The notes: generated by a model from the letters alone, not told the origin. Shown: positions 1-10,890, numbered from the stretch's first letter. The stretch: DNA of 64,000 nucleotides from Omphiscola glabra (GCA_964017045.1 OZ024802.1:28606793-28670792), one strand, 5' to 3'. Numbers and translations are program-made.

Positions 1-146
1 ATATATTGTATACAGGACTGGATGTCATTGGTATATATTGTAGACATGACTGGATGTCATTGGTATATATTGTATACAGGACTGGATGTCATTGGTATAT
101 ATTGTATACTGGACTGGATGTCATTGGTATATATTGTATACTGGAC
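1..146. repeat. 32-bp minisatellite, cut by window start
   Basis: About 4.5 head-to-tail copies of a ~32-bp unit built on 'ggatgtcattggtatatatt' followed by 'gtatacaggact'. Copies differ by a few bases (acagg/actgg/agaca). The array continues past the left edge of the window. No coding role is apparent. Confidence 0.9.
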
Positions 147-276
147 AGGGGAGAGAACACAACCAATGAAGGATTTACGAGTTAAGCACCCCATGAGCCC
201 TGACCCTGATCAAATGTTTCATTAGAGACGAACAGATGAAAGAAATATAATAGCCGAATAATTGCGATGAAGATGG

Positions 277-525
277 ACACATACATACAAACAAGGCTGT
301 ACACATACATACAAACAAGGCTGTACACATACATACAAACAAGGCTGTACACATACATACAAACAAGGCTGTACACATACATACAAACAAGGCTGTACAC
401 ATACATACAAACAAGGCTGTACACATACATACAAACAAGGCTGTACACATACATACAAACAAGGCTGTACACATACATACAAACAAGGCTGTACACATAC
501 ATACAAACAAGGCTGTACACATACA
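277..525. repeat. 24-bp minisatellite, 10 near-identical copies
   Basis: Ten copies of a 24-bp unit (acacatacatacaaacaagg + ctgt) with essentially no divergence, then a partial copy. Because 24 is divisible by three, both strands carry long repetitive open frames (for example TYIQTRLY repeated on the plus strand); these are by-products of the period, not proteins. The lack of divergence implies recent expansion or homogenisation. Confidence 0.95.
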
Positions 526-744
526 ATGAGACAAGATGCCTGTGATGGGTCAGATCTGAAGACTTGGGAGCATCATGCTCATTAGAATCAATGTCTCGAG
601 ACAAGAGTTGTTCTCAGCCGAGCAAGGGAGATCATTGCCATCAAGTTATAAAGAAGGAAGGAGGGCATAAAAAACCCAAGTTATGAGGAGAAGAGTTATG
701 TAACTTGATAAGTTAAAACCGTTGAAAGATTATCGATTTCTTGT

Positions 745-1378
745 TGACGGGGGGGGAGTGTTGGGATGGAAAGGAGGAAAGGGAGGGAGGGAGGGAAGGA
801 AGGAGGGAAGGAAGGAGGAGGGATGAGAGGGAGGAAAGGAGGGAGGGAGAAAGAGTGTGTATGAATGAGGGAGGCAGAGAGGGGTGAAAATAGAGGTAAA
901 TAGAGAGAGAGACATAGGAAAAACAGACGTAAAAAGAGACAGAGATAGAGGGGCGGAGAAAAAAGACGTAAAGAGAGAGAGGGGGAGAGGGGGGATGAAA
1001 ACAGACGTAAAGAGAGAGAGAGAGGGGAGGAGAAAACAGACGTAAATATATAGAGAGAGACGAAACAAAACATACTTAAAGAGAAGAGAGAAAGATAGGG
1101 AGTGAGAGAGAGGGGTAAACAGAGGTAAAGAGAGAGAAACTGAAGAAAACAGACGTAAAGAGAGAGAGAGAGAGAGACAAAATAGAACATAAAGAGAGAG
1201 AGAGAGAAAGAGAGAGAAAGAGAAAGGGAGATAGGGAGGGAAAGAAATAGGACAAAACAGAGGTGAAGAGAGAGAAACTGACGAAAACAGACGTAAAGAG
1301 AGAGACATAGAGGAAGATAAAGGGAAGGAGAGAGAGAAAGAAAGGGAGACAGAGAGAGAAAGAGAGAATAAAAAAAAT
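745..1378. repeat. Long polypurine tract with GA microsatellite and 'acgtaaagagagag' repeats
   Basis: About 630 bp in which the plus strand is almost purely A/G, broken mainly by a recurring motif gaaaacagacgtaaagagag. The minus strand is correspondingly C/T and gives Ser/Leu/Phe-rich pseudo-ORFs. Tracts like this can adopt triplex (H-DNA) structure. Confidence 0.85.
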
Positions 1379-1870
1379 AATAGAAGCAATGGTTAAATAG
1401 CCGGTTGACATATTATCCAAATAAGGCAGCTATTCTTGGGAAGGAGACGTAGCCTGAGATAAAGAAAAACGCAGCCACAGAAATCCTAGGTAAAAAGTGT
1501 TTGAAATGCTGAATTGGTGAAGCAGAATGCTGCCTCGCGGAGCTGTTTACGGAACCGGCACAAATATAAAATTCTCTAGGCATGTATGTATGGCTGTAAC
1601 GCTGTGTTCGATAGGCGCGCAAAATAAAATTCCCGGAACTTAGCACTAATTGTGATTGTTATTAATTGAATGCATGTTGTGACAAGTAACTGCAGTAGAT
1701 GGGCGAGTTCACGCATTGCTATTTCTAGTATAATAATAATAATGTTTAAAAGAACTCTGCTACTTCTTTTGACCGTGTGCATCTCACCAATGATAAATAT
1801 TATACACCCTACTGACAGGGCCATCTGTACAGCAGGGGGAGGGCTCTGGGCAAAGTAATGCATCGAATCC
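1379..1870. other. Unique-looking intergenic DNA
   Basis: Non-repetitive, AT-rich sequence with a short (ata)n stretch near 1730-1742. Open frames on both strands are short and I see no convincing splice-bounded exon. Confidence 0.4.
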
Positions 1871-1871
1871 G

Positions 1872-1990
1872 CCTGAAGCCGTGAGGCCGCCTAGGTCTAC
1901 GAGGCCCCCTAGAGCCGTGAGGTCCCTTAGAGCCGTGAGGCCCCCTAGGACCGCGATGTCCCCAAGAGCCGCGAGGCCCCCTAGAGGCAT
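1872..1990. repeat. Degenerate 18-bp GC-rich minisatellite (collagen-like on minus strand)
   Basis: Six to seven degenerate copies of an ~18-bp unit 'ccctagagccgtgaggcc'. On the minus strand an open frame (1809-2021) reads roughly ten Gly-X-Y triplets (GPRGSWGHRGPRGPHG...) because the unit is 18 bp, i.e. two triplets. This could be a collagen-like coding repeat, but nothing else supports a collagen gene here. Confidence 0.7.
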
Positions 1991-2113
1991 GGGGGCCTGG
2001 GCCAGTGCCCATTTTGCCCATGCCTTAAGACGGTTGCTGCCTATTGAACCGGTGCACTTCTGCAGCCGTGTCTTCCTGGTCACTAGCACACCAGTGCTGG
2101 AGGCAACACGGAA

Positions 2114-2380
2114 TCACTGCTGAAAGAGAGTTTCTGAACTAGAACATGGTCCCTCACGCGTAGAATTGAAATGTAAACCCCAATGGAGATCATTCATATC
2201 TCCTAAAGGATTTCTCAGACCTTCAAATGAAAGACCTCTCAACAACATAGACATCGAATCCACGTGTGGCAATTTTGCCCATCTGCAGACTGGTGTCGCG
2301 TGACAGTGACCAGTTCCGTTTTTGATATTTGCTGAACACGCTACTTTCACGTTATGTGCGTGGGCAACGTTAGGATTGGG
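2114..2380 (-). CDS. Open frame of unknown function, possible exon or repeat-derived
   Basis: A continuous minus-strand frame ending with TGA at 2114 and open to at least 2350, with a non-repetitive, protein-like composition (for example CRWAKLPHVDSMSMLLRGLS). The upstream in-frame start available is GTG, so as a gene it would have to be an exon, but no clear splice acceptor is visible. The product was not recognised. A repeat-derived origin is equally possible. Confidence 0.25.
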   Translation of the reverse strand, partial: PNPNVAHAHNVKVACSANIKNGTGHCHATPVCRWAKLPHVDSMSMLLRGLSFEGLRNPLGDMNDLHWGLHFNSTREGPCSSSETLFQQ

Positions 2381-2731
2381 GGTGGGTGGGGTGGAAGCAG
2401 ATTAACACCCCCTCCCCCGCTCCTTCCCAATCCATCCATCTTTAGCTGCCCTCAGAGATCACCACCAAAGCCATCCCTGATCAGCCTTCATCCCTGACCA
2501 GCATTCATCACTGACCAGGCCAGGAACTAATTAAGGTGTAGCCCTGACATATATCGTCAAATTTAACGCAAAGGTCAGACGGCGGCTTCATGGGGGGGGG
2601 TCAATGTCATAGAGTACAAGCATACCCCCCCTCCATTTCCTTTCTCCTTATCCTGCCAGAGGAGAGGGGGGTAGGTTGTCTCATCGCTAATATTTTAGAG
2701 TCCAGAAGAAATAAGTTTTTTTTAAAAATCA
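2381..2731. other. Spacer with G- and C-rich homopolymers
   Basis: Contains short poly-G and poly-C runs (2372-2420, 2590-2600, 2625-2632) and no supported gene. Confidence 0.4.
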
Positions 2732-3617
2732 ACGCCTAAATGCGTAACTACAAAGGTCAACCTAAATGCGTAACTACAAAGGTCACCCTAAATGCGTAAC
2801 TACAAAGGTCACCCTAAATGCGTAACTACAAAGGTCACCCTAAATGCGTAACTACAAAGGTCACCCTAAATGCGTAACTACAAAGGTCACCCTAAATGCG
2901 TAACTACAAAGGTCACCCTAAATGCGTAACTACAAAGGTCACCCTAAATGCGTAACTACAAAGGTCACCCTAAATGCGTAACTACAAATGTCACCCTAAA
3001 TGCGTAACTACAAAGGTTACCCTAAATGCGTAACTACAAAGGTCACCCTAAATGCGTAACTACAATGGTCACCCTAAATGCGTAACTACAAAGGTCACCC
3101 TAAATGCGTAACTACAAAGGTCACCCTAAATGCGTAACTACAAAGGTCACCCTAAATGCGTAACTACAAAGGTCACCCTAAATGCGTAACTACAAAGGTC
3201 ACCCTAAATGCGTAACTACAAAGGTCACCCTAAATGCGTAACTACAAAGGTCACCCTAATTGCGTAACTACAAAGGTCACCCTAAATGCGTAACTACAAA
3301 GGTCACCCTAAATGCGTCACTACAAAGGTCACCCTAAATGCGTAACTACAAAGTCACCCTAAATGCGTAACTACAAAGGTCACCCTAAATGCGTAACTAC
3401 AAATGTCACCCTAAATGCGTAACTACAATGGTCACCCTAAATGCGTTACTAGAAAAGTCACCCTAAATGCGTAACTACAAAGGTCACCCTAAATGCGTAA
3501 CTACAAAGGTCACCCTAAATGCGTAACTACAAAGGTCACCCTAAATGCGTCACTACAAAGGTCACCCTAAATGCGTAACTACAAAGGTCACCCTAAATAC
3601 GTAACTACAAAGGTCAC
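2732..3617. repeat. 26-bp satellite array, ~34 copies
   Basis: About 34 copies of a 26-bp unit (ccctaaatgcgtaactacaa + aggtca) over 886 bp. Most copies are identical; variants include aaatgtca, aatggtca, gcgtcact and one 25-bp copy near 3350. Each unit contains one CCCTAA but the array is not telomeric. Confidence 0.97.
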
Positions 3618-4180
3618 TCAGCTTTCATTTTTTTCAAACCGTTTGAGCGCATGACTAAACCAAAAAGATACTGAGACTTTTCTATTTTTGACCCCGGTAA
3701 ATACATTTTCGACCACTTCGATTTTTGTCTTTTATTTACAGTTAAATTTATAAATAATGTTTATTTTTTACACATTCAGTAGCAACATAATTCGGCTTAG
3801 GTTAAAAACTATATATTTTCGTTGACTGGCAGGTTGCGATGTAAAATCAAGTCAACTGGAGATTATCCGTGATGGGGGTTGCTTGTATCAAATTCAGTGG
3901 GGGGCTAGTTAAAATAGTGTTTACATCCAACCTTCTTACTACTATAATGTAAACTATAGTCTAGCATTTTAGAAAATTCTAGGTGAAGAGAAAAAAAAAA
4001 CTTCTCGCAGATCTAGTTCATTAAACATAATGACTATGATTAAGCTATTAATTTGTTTTCTTTAGTTTCCATTAATTAATCAGTTTTTAAATTATGAATC
4101 TAAACATTATATTCGTGATGCATTTTTTTATTGTTTAATCCATTATATTATCTTCGCTTTCGTTTGTGTGTTTGTGGCAA
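3618..4180. other. AT-rich spacer
   Basis: AT-rich, no open frame of interest and no tandem structure seen. Confidence 0.4.
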
Positions 4181-4184
4181 ATTC

Positions 4185-4345
4185 TTCTGATGGCTAATTG
4201 ACCCACTTCCTGTCATCCTATGGAACTGAAAATTGGCACATAGACCACTTGCCGATGGCAAAATATTCTATGAAATTTTCAGCCCCACCCCTAAAAATTC
4301 GTTTTTTTCCCAAGAGGAAGATGAATGAAATATTGTTTGTTCAAA
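4185..4345. repeat. Dispersed repeat family R1, partial copy
   Basis: Shares the motif 'ggctaattgacccacttcc' followed by '...gaactgaaaattggcacat...' and a CA-rich patch with 28,735-29,070 and 63,910-64,000, and its downstream half with 52,225-52,450. This is a dispersed family of unknown class; no terminal repeats could be fixed. Confidence 0.6.
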
Positions 4346-4355
4346 GGGCGCGTGC

Positions 4356-4640
4356 TTTGGTGTGGAGATTAATGGTGCAGTTGTTGCTATGGGCTTTGGT
4401 GTAAAGATTAATGGTGCAGCTGTTGCTATGGGCTTTGGTCTGGAGATTAATGGTGCAGCTGTTGCTATGGGCTTTGGTGTGGAGATTAATGGTGCAGCTG
4501 TTGCTGTGGGCTTTGGTGTGGATATTAATGGTGCAGCTGTTGCTGTGGGTTTTGGTGTGGAGAATAATGGTGCAGCTGTTCTTATGGGCTTTGGTGTGGA
4601 GATTAATGGTGCAGCTGTTGCTAAGAGCTTTGTATTTGTA
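4356..4640. repeat. 39-bp minisatellite, ~7 copies
   Basis: About seven copies of a 39-bp unit (ggtgtggagattaatggtgc + agctgttgctatgggcttt). Since 39 = 13 codons, several frames on both strands stay open (e.g. EINGAAVAMGFGV repeated). It directly follows the R1 repeat fragment. Coding use is unlikely but cannot be excluded. Confidence 0.9.
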
Positions 4641-5598
4641 ATCAATTAAGCGTCTATTAGATTTTAAATGCACTAAGTTTAATTTAAAAAAATATTCACA
4701 TACCAAAAATCAGTTGCTGCAATCCCATAAATGATAAATCACGTACGATGTCATACATGCAAAAAAAATTCAAATAAATGACTTTTTACGAAAAAATATA
4801 TATGTTTTTAAGGGTTGTTAAATTATAGTTATTTTAAGAATTAAAGAAAAAAAAGATTTTATTCCCCCAGGCCGATTCCATAAAGGAAACGAAAAAAAAT
4901 TATAATTTCAGAGATAAATAATGCAAACAGTCGTACAGATAAAACGCTGCTTGATTTCTAAGGTTCAAAGATTAAGTTCAAAATTCGAATCAGAGTAACG
5001 GTAAAAAATCACGGCGATATTTGAGCTTCATCTCACTTCCGAAAGAATGAATGTTCGACACACCCCCCCCCCCCCCCCCACTTAAAAATTTATTTTGTGT
5101 TATGCATCATGTCTGTTAGTAAAAGCAGTTTGATGGTTCTAACTTAATGGCTTTAACAGATATAGGCTGTAACATTTTTTTTAAAATGTACTCTAGGCCC
5201 CATTCAAAATTGGTCGGATTAAAAAAGAAAAAATGTCGAAATTTCATACAATTATTAAAATTTAAGTTGCAGAAATAAATATGATAATTCTATGCTGGCG
5301 AAAACAAAGCAACTACCCAGTTGAACAGCTGAAGTCATTTATGTTCTTTTAGAATCCTCAATTCCAACAAAAGACCCAAATAGATTGGTTCTCTTCACAC
5401 GCTACGCCCTAATCAAGTCTAGATATTAACACTGTAGACATAATGTTTAATTTGACACATTTAAATATTTAATTAAGCCTGGTGACACGAACACACCTGC
5501 ACAGATGGAAGATTGAGGAATTAAAAAACAACAACAGGCTTATGAAATAGCGAGAAACAAAATTGAAGTTGTGAAGATTGTATTGTAAATTAAAGAAA
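4641..5598. other. AT-rich spacer with poly-C run
   Basis: Mostly AT-rich unique sequence with an ~18-nt poly-C run near 5063-5080. No supported gene. Confidence 0.4.
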
Positions 5599-5599
5599 T

Positions 5600-5808
5600 C
5601 GGGGGGGGGGGGGGGGGGGGGCGGGGTTTGGGGGGATGTTTTAAAAATGTCGCACGACCCTTTCACAGGGGTCGCCTAAGACCATCGTTAGACAACTATG
5701 GCTAACAGTTATGAAGTAGGAACGAAAATAATTTTGTGGTTTGGGGGTCGCCACAACACGAGGAAATGTATTAAATGGTCGCGGCATTATGAAGGTTGAG
5801 AACCACTG
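5600..5808 (-). mobile_element. SPIN-like hAT MITE, degraded copy A
   Basis: The right end 'aaggttgagaaccactg' (5792-5808) is the inverted terminus of the family. Inside are its landmarks: 'gaccctttcacaggggtcgc', 'taagaccatcg', 'aacgaaaataattttgtggt' and 'ggtcgccacaacacgagg'. The left terminus is eroded or replaced by an ~20-nt poly-G tract at 5601-5621. No intact target duplication. Confidence 0.75.
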
Positions 5809-6022
5809 CACTGGTTGATAAAATTACTTTACAATTAAATTATCAAGACCTTTGCTCAACCCGATGAACCCCACGAAGCCAACGTACAACCAATAACGCT
5901 AGCATCTAACACCACAGACTTCTGTTTAAGTTGAGAGAGAAAAAAATGCGTGCTGCTGCTAAGGTCTTTTAGGAAGAAGGTCTAAATCACATGAGCACCA
6001 AAAAAAAAAAGGTTTCTATAGG

Positions 6023-6190
6023 ATGGAGAGAGAGACGTTGTTTGAAAGGGCGGAGCCACTAATAGGGGCCATGGTTATGGAAACGCCAGGGGCGCCTTAT
6101 ATCCAACAGCTAGAGCGTTTCGACCGTGCTTATAATATTCGCACTCTGTATCAATATTTATACACGTATACTAAAATTAAAACACAATAA
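6023..6190 (+). CDS. Small ORF, 55 codons, unknown
   Basis: ATG at 6023 opens a 55-codon frame ending TAA at 6188-6190. The composition is protein-like and non-repetitive (for example MERETLFERAEPLIGAMVME and, towards the end, RFDRAYNIRTLYQYLYTY). The sequence 'ggtttctatag' just before it could be a splice acceptor, so it may be a terminal exon rather than a complete gene. Product not recognised. Confidence 0.3.
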   Translation: MERETLFERAEPLIGAMVMETPGAPYIQQLERFDRAYNIRTLYQYLYTYTKIKTQ

Positions 6191-6457
6191 GGACCGAGAA
6201 GAGAGGCAGACCGGGTGGAAACCCCCAAGTGGATCCGCTTATGTCAAGTAAAGTGGTGGAGGTTGGGAGGAGAAGCGGAGTAAAAAAAGAATGAAGGATG
6301 AAATGGGATGAAACAGGATGCCGTCCGTTTGAGCAGATCTGTGGCCTGTCATACGCATAGAACAGGTCTGATGGGGTGGTTCTTATTGATCTAGACAGCC
6401 TTTATTTACATTGAGATACATTTCCGCATTCAGAAATTCTTCTTCTCCATTTTTTAG

Positions 6458-6609
6458 GACGATTCCAGGAGAATTTATCGGAGGAGGGAAATGAGCTTAA
6501 ACGGTTGCTTGAAACGGAGTCTGAGCAGGCGATTGACAATGATGACACTTGCAGGAAGCTATGTTGTGTTGGCCTTGTTAACAAGGGCGATATGTTGTAT
6601 GGAAAACAT
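6458..6609 (+). CDS. Candidate internal exon, unknown protein
   Basis: A pyrimidine-rich stretch 'ttcttcttctccatttttta' plus g (6438-6457) is a good splice acceptor. From it one frame (codons from 6460) is open for 50 codons with strongly acidic, helix-like content (RFQENLSEEGNELKRLLETE...) and two Cys-Cys-type residues later (RKLCCVGL). It ends at CAT|gtaaac (donor-like, 6610) or runs to TGA at 6619. I do not recognise the family. Confidence 0.35.
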
Positions 6610-7640
6610 GTAAACGTATGACTTTGTGTATGCTAATTTGATGTTAGATCAAAATCAACTGAGGCACAAAAATTGTATTGACGTATCGGGAAGGCTGCAC
6701 CTATTGGTACACGGGTACCAGAATTGAGAGGTTGGGATTGAAAACAGTTTAAAATATTATTGTTGGGTTTGTAAGACCAAATGAGGTATCAAATGAAAGA
6801 TAATTGAATGTACTATACGTTTGTAAACGTAATTCTTCATTTTAACTAAAATAAACTACTACAAATGACATCCGAATAGCATTAGTCAAAATGAACCCGG
6901 AAACGCAGCGCCGCCATTCGCACCCGGGTACCATTAGGCTCATTTCGTAACGGGAAAGGCTCAAGGCTGACATGTTGAGTGGTTGTTATGTGATTCTTGG
7001 ATGGGAAATAAATGTGAGTAAGGGGGTAAAATATATCCAATCTACATAGACCTGAATATCTCTCTATCTATATCTATATATTCCCTGTACGGCAGGTGAT
7101 GTTATTAATTTATTATGTGATAAAGTTTCCTTGAAATAAAGCGATTAGTTGTATCAAAGGGACTCGATGGTTCATTGTATGTCGGTGATATGGCGATGAC
7201 AGTTAAAATAATACACAGATAACAGATTTAGCCAACTATCATCTCTGTATTACTCACAACAGAGTGGATAGTTACAGATCATATTGAATGAAATTGGGGA
7301 CAGTGTAGAAGGGGCCCAGTCGACAAGGAGATTTGTTGTAGGGGCAATGTTGCCAGTGGGATATGACCATTGAATATGTAAATATATGAATGTACATCGC
7401 AGACAGAGTTCACAGTGTACTATTAGCTATTTATGCGGAATCGTACACTGAATGGGTACAATGCACATGAATATTTATATGGAAATTCTTTGTTTTTGCT
7501 ATTTGACAATGATGGCACTTGACGTGTACACGGGATGGTGAACTTAGAGGAAGACAATTTATTGACAGCGCTGGAACGTCATAGGACAGCTCAGGTGTTA
7601 CCAAGGAGGTGGAGTCATAGAAATATGTTACGCGTGACGT
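6610..7640. other. Unique-looking spacer
   Basis: No tandem array and no supported gene. Contains the near-palindromic context 'gtacacgggtacc' (6709) and a short (ta/tc)n stretch near 7055-7080. Confidence 0.35.
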
Positions 7641-7649
7641 CAACCCCAT

Positions 7650-8168
7650 TGTATGCCCCGGTTAACTCACAAGAGCTGCTTCCGTCACTTCTTCCATTGT
7701 GCTTCCCGGCATCTCACAAGTACTGCTTCCGTCACTCCCTCCCTTGTACTTCTTGCCATCTCACAAGAACTTCTTCCGTCAATCCATCCCTTGTACTTCC
7801 CGCCAACTCACAACAACTGCTTCCTCCACTCCCTCCATTGTACTTCCCGCCAACTCACAAGAACTACTTCCGTCACTCCCTCCATTGTACTTCCCGCCAA
7901 CTCACAAGAACTACTTCCGTCACTCCCTCCATTGTACTTCCCGCCAACTCACAAGAACTACTTCCGTCACTCCCTCCATTGTACTTCCCGCCAACTTACA
8001 AGAACTGCTTCCGTCACTCCCTCCATTGTACTTCCCGCCAACTCACAAGAACTGCTCCCGTCACCCCCTCCATTGTACGTCCCGCCAACTTACAAGAACT
8101 GCTTCCGTCACTCCCTCCATTGTACTTCCCGCCAACTCACAAGAACTGCTTCCGTCACTGCCTTCTGT
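7650..8168. repeat. 47-bp minisatellite, ~11 copies
   Basis: About eleven copies of a 47-bp unit (cactccctccattgtacttc + ccgccaactcacaagaactgcttccgt). The first copies (7650-7800) are more diverged, the later ones nearly identical. Three overlapping frames remain open because the unit lacks stops; 47 is not divisible by three so each frame cycles through all three readings. Confidence 0.93.
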
Positions 8169-9128
8169 CTTGAAACGATTGACTTCCAAGTGGTGACAGC
8201 CTGACAGCAGCAGCCCGCAACCGGTTACGACTCCCGGAGTTAATGAAACTCGCCTTGTTTAGGATGACGTAGCTGGCTGACACGTGATGTTGTTCAATGC
8301 TAATGAACATAAGGAATGGATCAGTGGGGGGGGGGGGGCGGGAACAACCTCTAAACTTTGCGTCGGAGATTACATTTTGTTGTGGTGGATGGGGGGATAG
8401 GAGAGTGGTATGGTTGATGGGATGGAAGGATGGGACGAGTGTAGGATTGAATGAGTGGAGGTTGGGGTAAGGGCGTGGTGGGGGAGGGTAGGGTGTCGGA
8501 GAGTAGGGTGGGGGGTGTGGAGGTTTGTGGGTTTTGCAGTGGAGGGTGGATGAGGGATTGCTGAGATCTGAAGCTAATCCCACCTTAAATCGCCTCGGCC
8601 GGTGGTTGTCCTTTAAGAAAAGCGCCCAAAGTGTGTGCCGCCATGCTCTGGGGGCGCCACGATTATGTGGGAGGAGCCGCGACTTCCTCACAGGGGGTGA
8701 CGCGAAATAGCTACATTTTTTTCGTTAAAACTTCATTTCCTTTTTCCATTAAATGTAATGGGGCGCGACATTGAGTTGGTCTCTTGCAAACCAATGACTC
8801 GCTCAGAAATATCTGTTGGCAGAAGCTTCTACGAATGATCACCAGGTGGCGCTTTGTGATCCTAAAAATGTGTTTCATTTATTTTAACCAAACACCCCCC
8901 CCCCCAATGAATCTAAATGTTTGAAAATCCATTCGCAGTGTTTTTTAGAATTTGACATATGGGTGCATTGGCAGTGGCGCAATACGCGGGGGAGGGGGGC
9001 TAATTGGCGGGGGCGCCGTTAATGGAAAAGGTTGGTCACTATTGGCCAAGAGCATTTACAAAGAGGTGCTCTGCGTTGAAATAATTCAAGAGCTATAAAT
9101 AGATCTGATAAGAGAGTTGCAATTGACA
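8169..9128. other. Spacer with GC-rich stretches
   Basis: Contains poly-G at 8327-8338, G-rich/T-containing sequence 8380-8530 and a GC-richer segment 8560-8710 whose minus strand has a protein-like frame (PHNRGAPRAWRHTLWALFLK), not otherwise supported. Poly-C at 8886-8895. Confidence 0.35.
8839..8852 (+). promoter_or_regulatory. CTCF-like motif
   Basis: The sequence tcaccaggtggcgc matches 12 of 14 positions of the classical bilaterian CTCF core (ccaccagggggcgc). A single motif match in 64 kb is weak evidence and binding is not implied. Confidence 0.2.
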
Positions 9129-9330
9129 GATGAGACAGGTTTGTACAGCACACAAGGAACACGGTTCTCTGTGATGACGTAAAACAAATACAATCCACAT
9201 TTCACCGTACAGCAAATAAAACAAAATACAGTTCTCAGTGACGCTGTACAACAAATACAACACAAATTTCGCTGTACAAAAAATACAAAACATATTTTAC
9301 TGTACAACAAATACAAAAAAGATAGTTCTG
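9129..9330. repeat. Degenerate ~30-38-bp repeat
   Basis: Five or six diverged copies of a motif around 'ctgtacaacaaatacaacac' with 'gttctcagtgacg'-type joints. Copies vary in length. Minus-strand frames read Cys/Phe-rich repeats only because of this. Confidence 0.7.
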
Positions 9331-9455
9331 CGAAACAATGGAAAAATCAGGAAAAAACATGCCACCAGAATAACTGATTGGCCGGAAACGGGTCAGCCTG
9401 ACAGCAGCCATGACAGCAGCCATGACAGCAATTATGTGGTGTTGTTGTTTTGTAG

Positions 9456-9535
9456 ATCTCCACGAGGCGAGGGAAGTAATCAGAGGTCTTTTCCCCATGG
9501 CTGTCTTAAACGGAAATGTCTGGGATGGAAATTCG
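9456..9535 (+). CDS. Candidate 80-nt internal exon, unknown protein
   Basis: Bounded by a good acceptor (gttgttgttttgtag, ending 9455) and a good donor (TCG|gtatgt at 9536). The frame starting at 9458 is open throughout and reads LHEAREVIRGLFPMAVLNGN followed by VWDGNS; it would need one base from the previous exon and ends in phase 0. Size and both splice signals fit a normal internal exon. No downstream partner could be identified and the protein is not recognised. Confidence 0.4.
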
Positions 9536-9607
9536 GTATGTTAAAGACCAAAACATCAGTAGACATTGTAACGGTCGAAATGAGTCTACTATTTCACAAA
9601 ACCATCT

Positions 9608-9742
9608 CACCTCAGAGGTCCCATCGTCCCACCCTCACAGGTCTCACCGTCCCATCCTAACACTCAAAGGTCTTATCGTACCACCCTCAAAGATCTCATC
9701 GTACCACCCTCTCAGGTCCCACCGTCCAATCCTCACATGTCA
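9608..9742. repeat. ~24-bp degenerate minisatellite
   Basis: Five copies of a unit around 'ctcaaaggtctcatcgtacc' (acc ctc). Copies differ at several positions. Confidence 0.75.
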
Positions 9743-9911
9743 CAACCTCACATAGAAGGACATCTGTAGTCTGCCTTAGTTACCCGACAGGGCACACGGT
9801 AAATCGTAGTCTGAACGCTACACTTGAATAATCTGTTTGAATTCTCGGAACATCATTGTTTGTAAACCTGCTTCCTTGGGTATAAAACCAACAATAAGCC
9901 AGGCCCAAATC

Positions 9912-10152
9912 CACTACAGCAGGCCTGCACTACTCAAAATTTAAGGCGGGCCTAATACTAATTGAAAAACTCGTGCGAGCCAAAAAGACAGGACTTAAGC
10001 AGGCCAAAGGAAAATAGGACAGGTGGGAAAGCTATTAAGAAAATAATAAGAATAAAGAATATTTCGTTACTTCGCGGGACGTTAAGTGGGTTCTAGCGGG
10101 ACGCTAAGTGGATGCTGGCGGGCCAAATATGTTGTTCAGGCCTACACTACAG
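9912..10152 (+). mobile_element. hAT-type MITE, family B, with perfect 8-bp target duplication
   Basis: A 225-bp element (9920-10144) starting caggcctgcac and ending ...gttgttcaggccta, flanked by the same 8-bp word cactacag at 9912-9919 and 10145-10152. Eight-base target duplications and CAG... termini are hallmarks of hAT transposons. The interior matches the second copy at 33,574-33,771 (shared 'aaagaatatttcgttacttc' + gcggg). No transposase is encoded. Confidence 0.85.
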
Positions 10153-10890
10153 AGATGCCATCTATCCCTGTGGCGCTACTGTCCGTTTAGGGCTTTTATC
10201 TGCATCACGACCGCCTTCCTTCCACGCAGACCTAACTGATGTTCAAGACCTGCCCAAGATACCGGCAACTCGGGCAGTTGCCCGGGGCGTTATGTACATA
10301 AAAAAGGAAAAAAGGGGGGGGGGTCAACGATCTTCCAAATAGTAAAAAAAAAATAGCATGTGGGCGCCATGTAAGAAAAATAGAAAGTGCAATAAAATTA
10401 CATTAGATCTGAAGGCTTGGAAAAAACCTATTATATGTAATCTAATTGTTCACGTACATTACAAATACAAGTTAAGAAAAAAAGTATTAGTGTTCATTGT
10501 TTATTAAAAAAAAAACAATCAAGGTAATAAGCGCATTACATAGCAACTAATTTTTTTTTCCTTGCAAAATTTCTTAGGTTTATACTTAAAAAGGGCGCCA
10601 AAGTTAAGCTTGCCCGGGGCGCCAGCAACCGTAGGGCTGGCCATGCTGACGCCTCCGAGCTGTTTCTACATCTTCACGCCCCTGAGACGTGGCACTCTTT
10701 TTAGGTGTCACGTGACAGCAAAGCCTGAACCTTAAAAACAAAACATAAAAAATCCATTCTGCCCCTATAGAGTGGGATCCTGATATAGTCCATATAATTC
10801 ATGGTTGTGTCGCATCCTCCATCCATAGTCATCCTTTGTTGGTTCAAATATTTCCGGAGAACATTTTGCTCCCATATGTTTATTAGTTTA
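10150..10890 (+). repeat. Dispersed repeat family R2, interrupted copy
   Basis: Shares two blocks with 43,384-43,800: near the left 'atccctgtggcgct' with 'agggctt' and 'tccttccac.cagacctaa.tgatg', and near the right 'atcctgatatag', 'attcatggttg' and 'atagtcatcctttgttggt'. Between these blocks lies GC-rich sequence carrying 'gttgcccggggcg' and 'cttgcccggggcgcc'. The family could be a LINE 3-prime end or a large DNA element; no coding domain is readable. The hAT copy at 9920 inserted directly beside it. Confidence 0.55.

Noticed and set aside
696..1420. Large minus-strand frames (164, 219, 114 codons) rich in Ser/Leu/Phe
   Set aside because: They are translations of a polypyrimidine strand; three frames are open at once.
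2732..3617. Telomere-like repeat, because each unit has CCCTAA
   Set aside because: The unit is 26 bp with CCCTAA only once; true telomeric DNA would be uninterrupted hexamers.
7535..8204. Plus frames of 212, 183 and 165 codons
   Set aside because: All three frames are open across the same 47-bp repeat and cycle through the same peptides.
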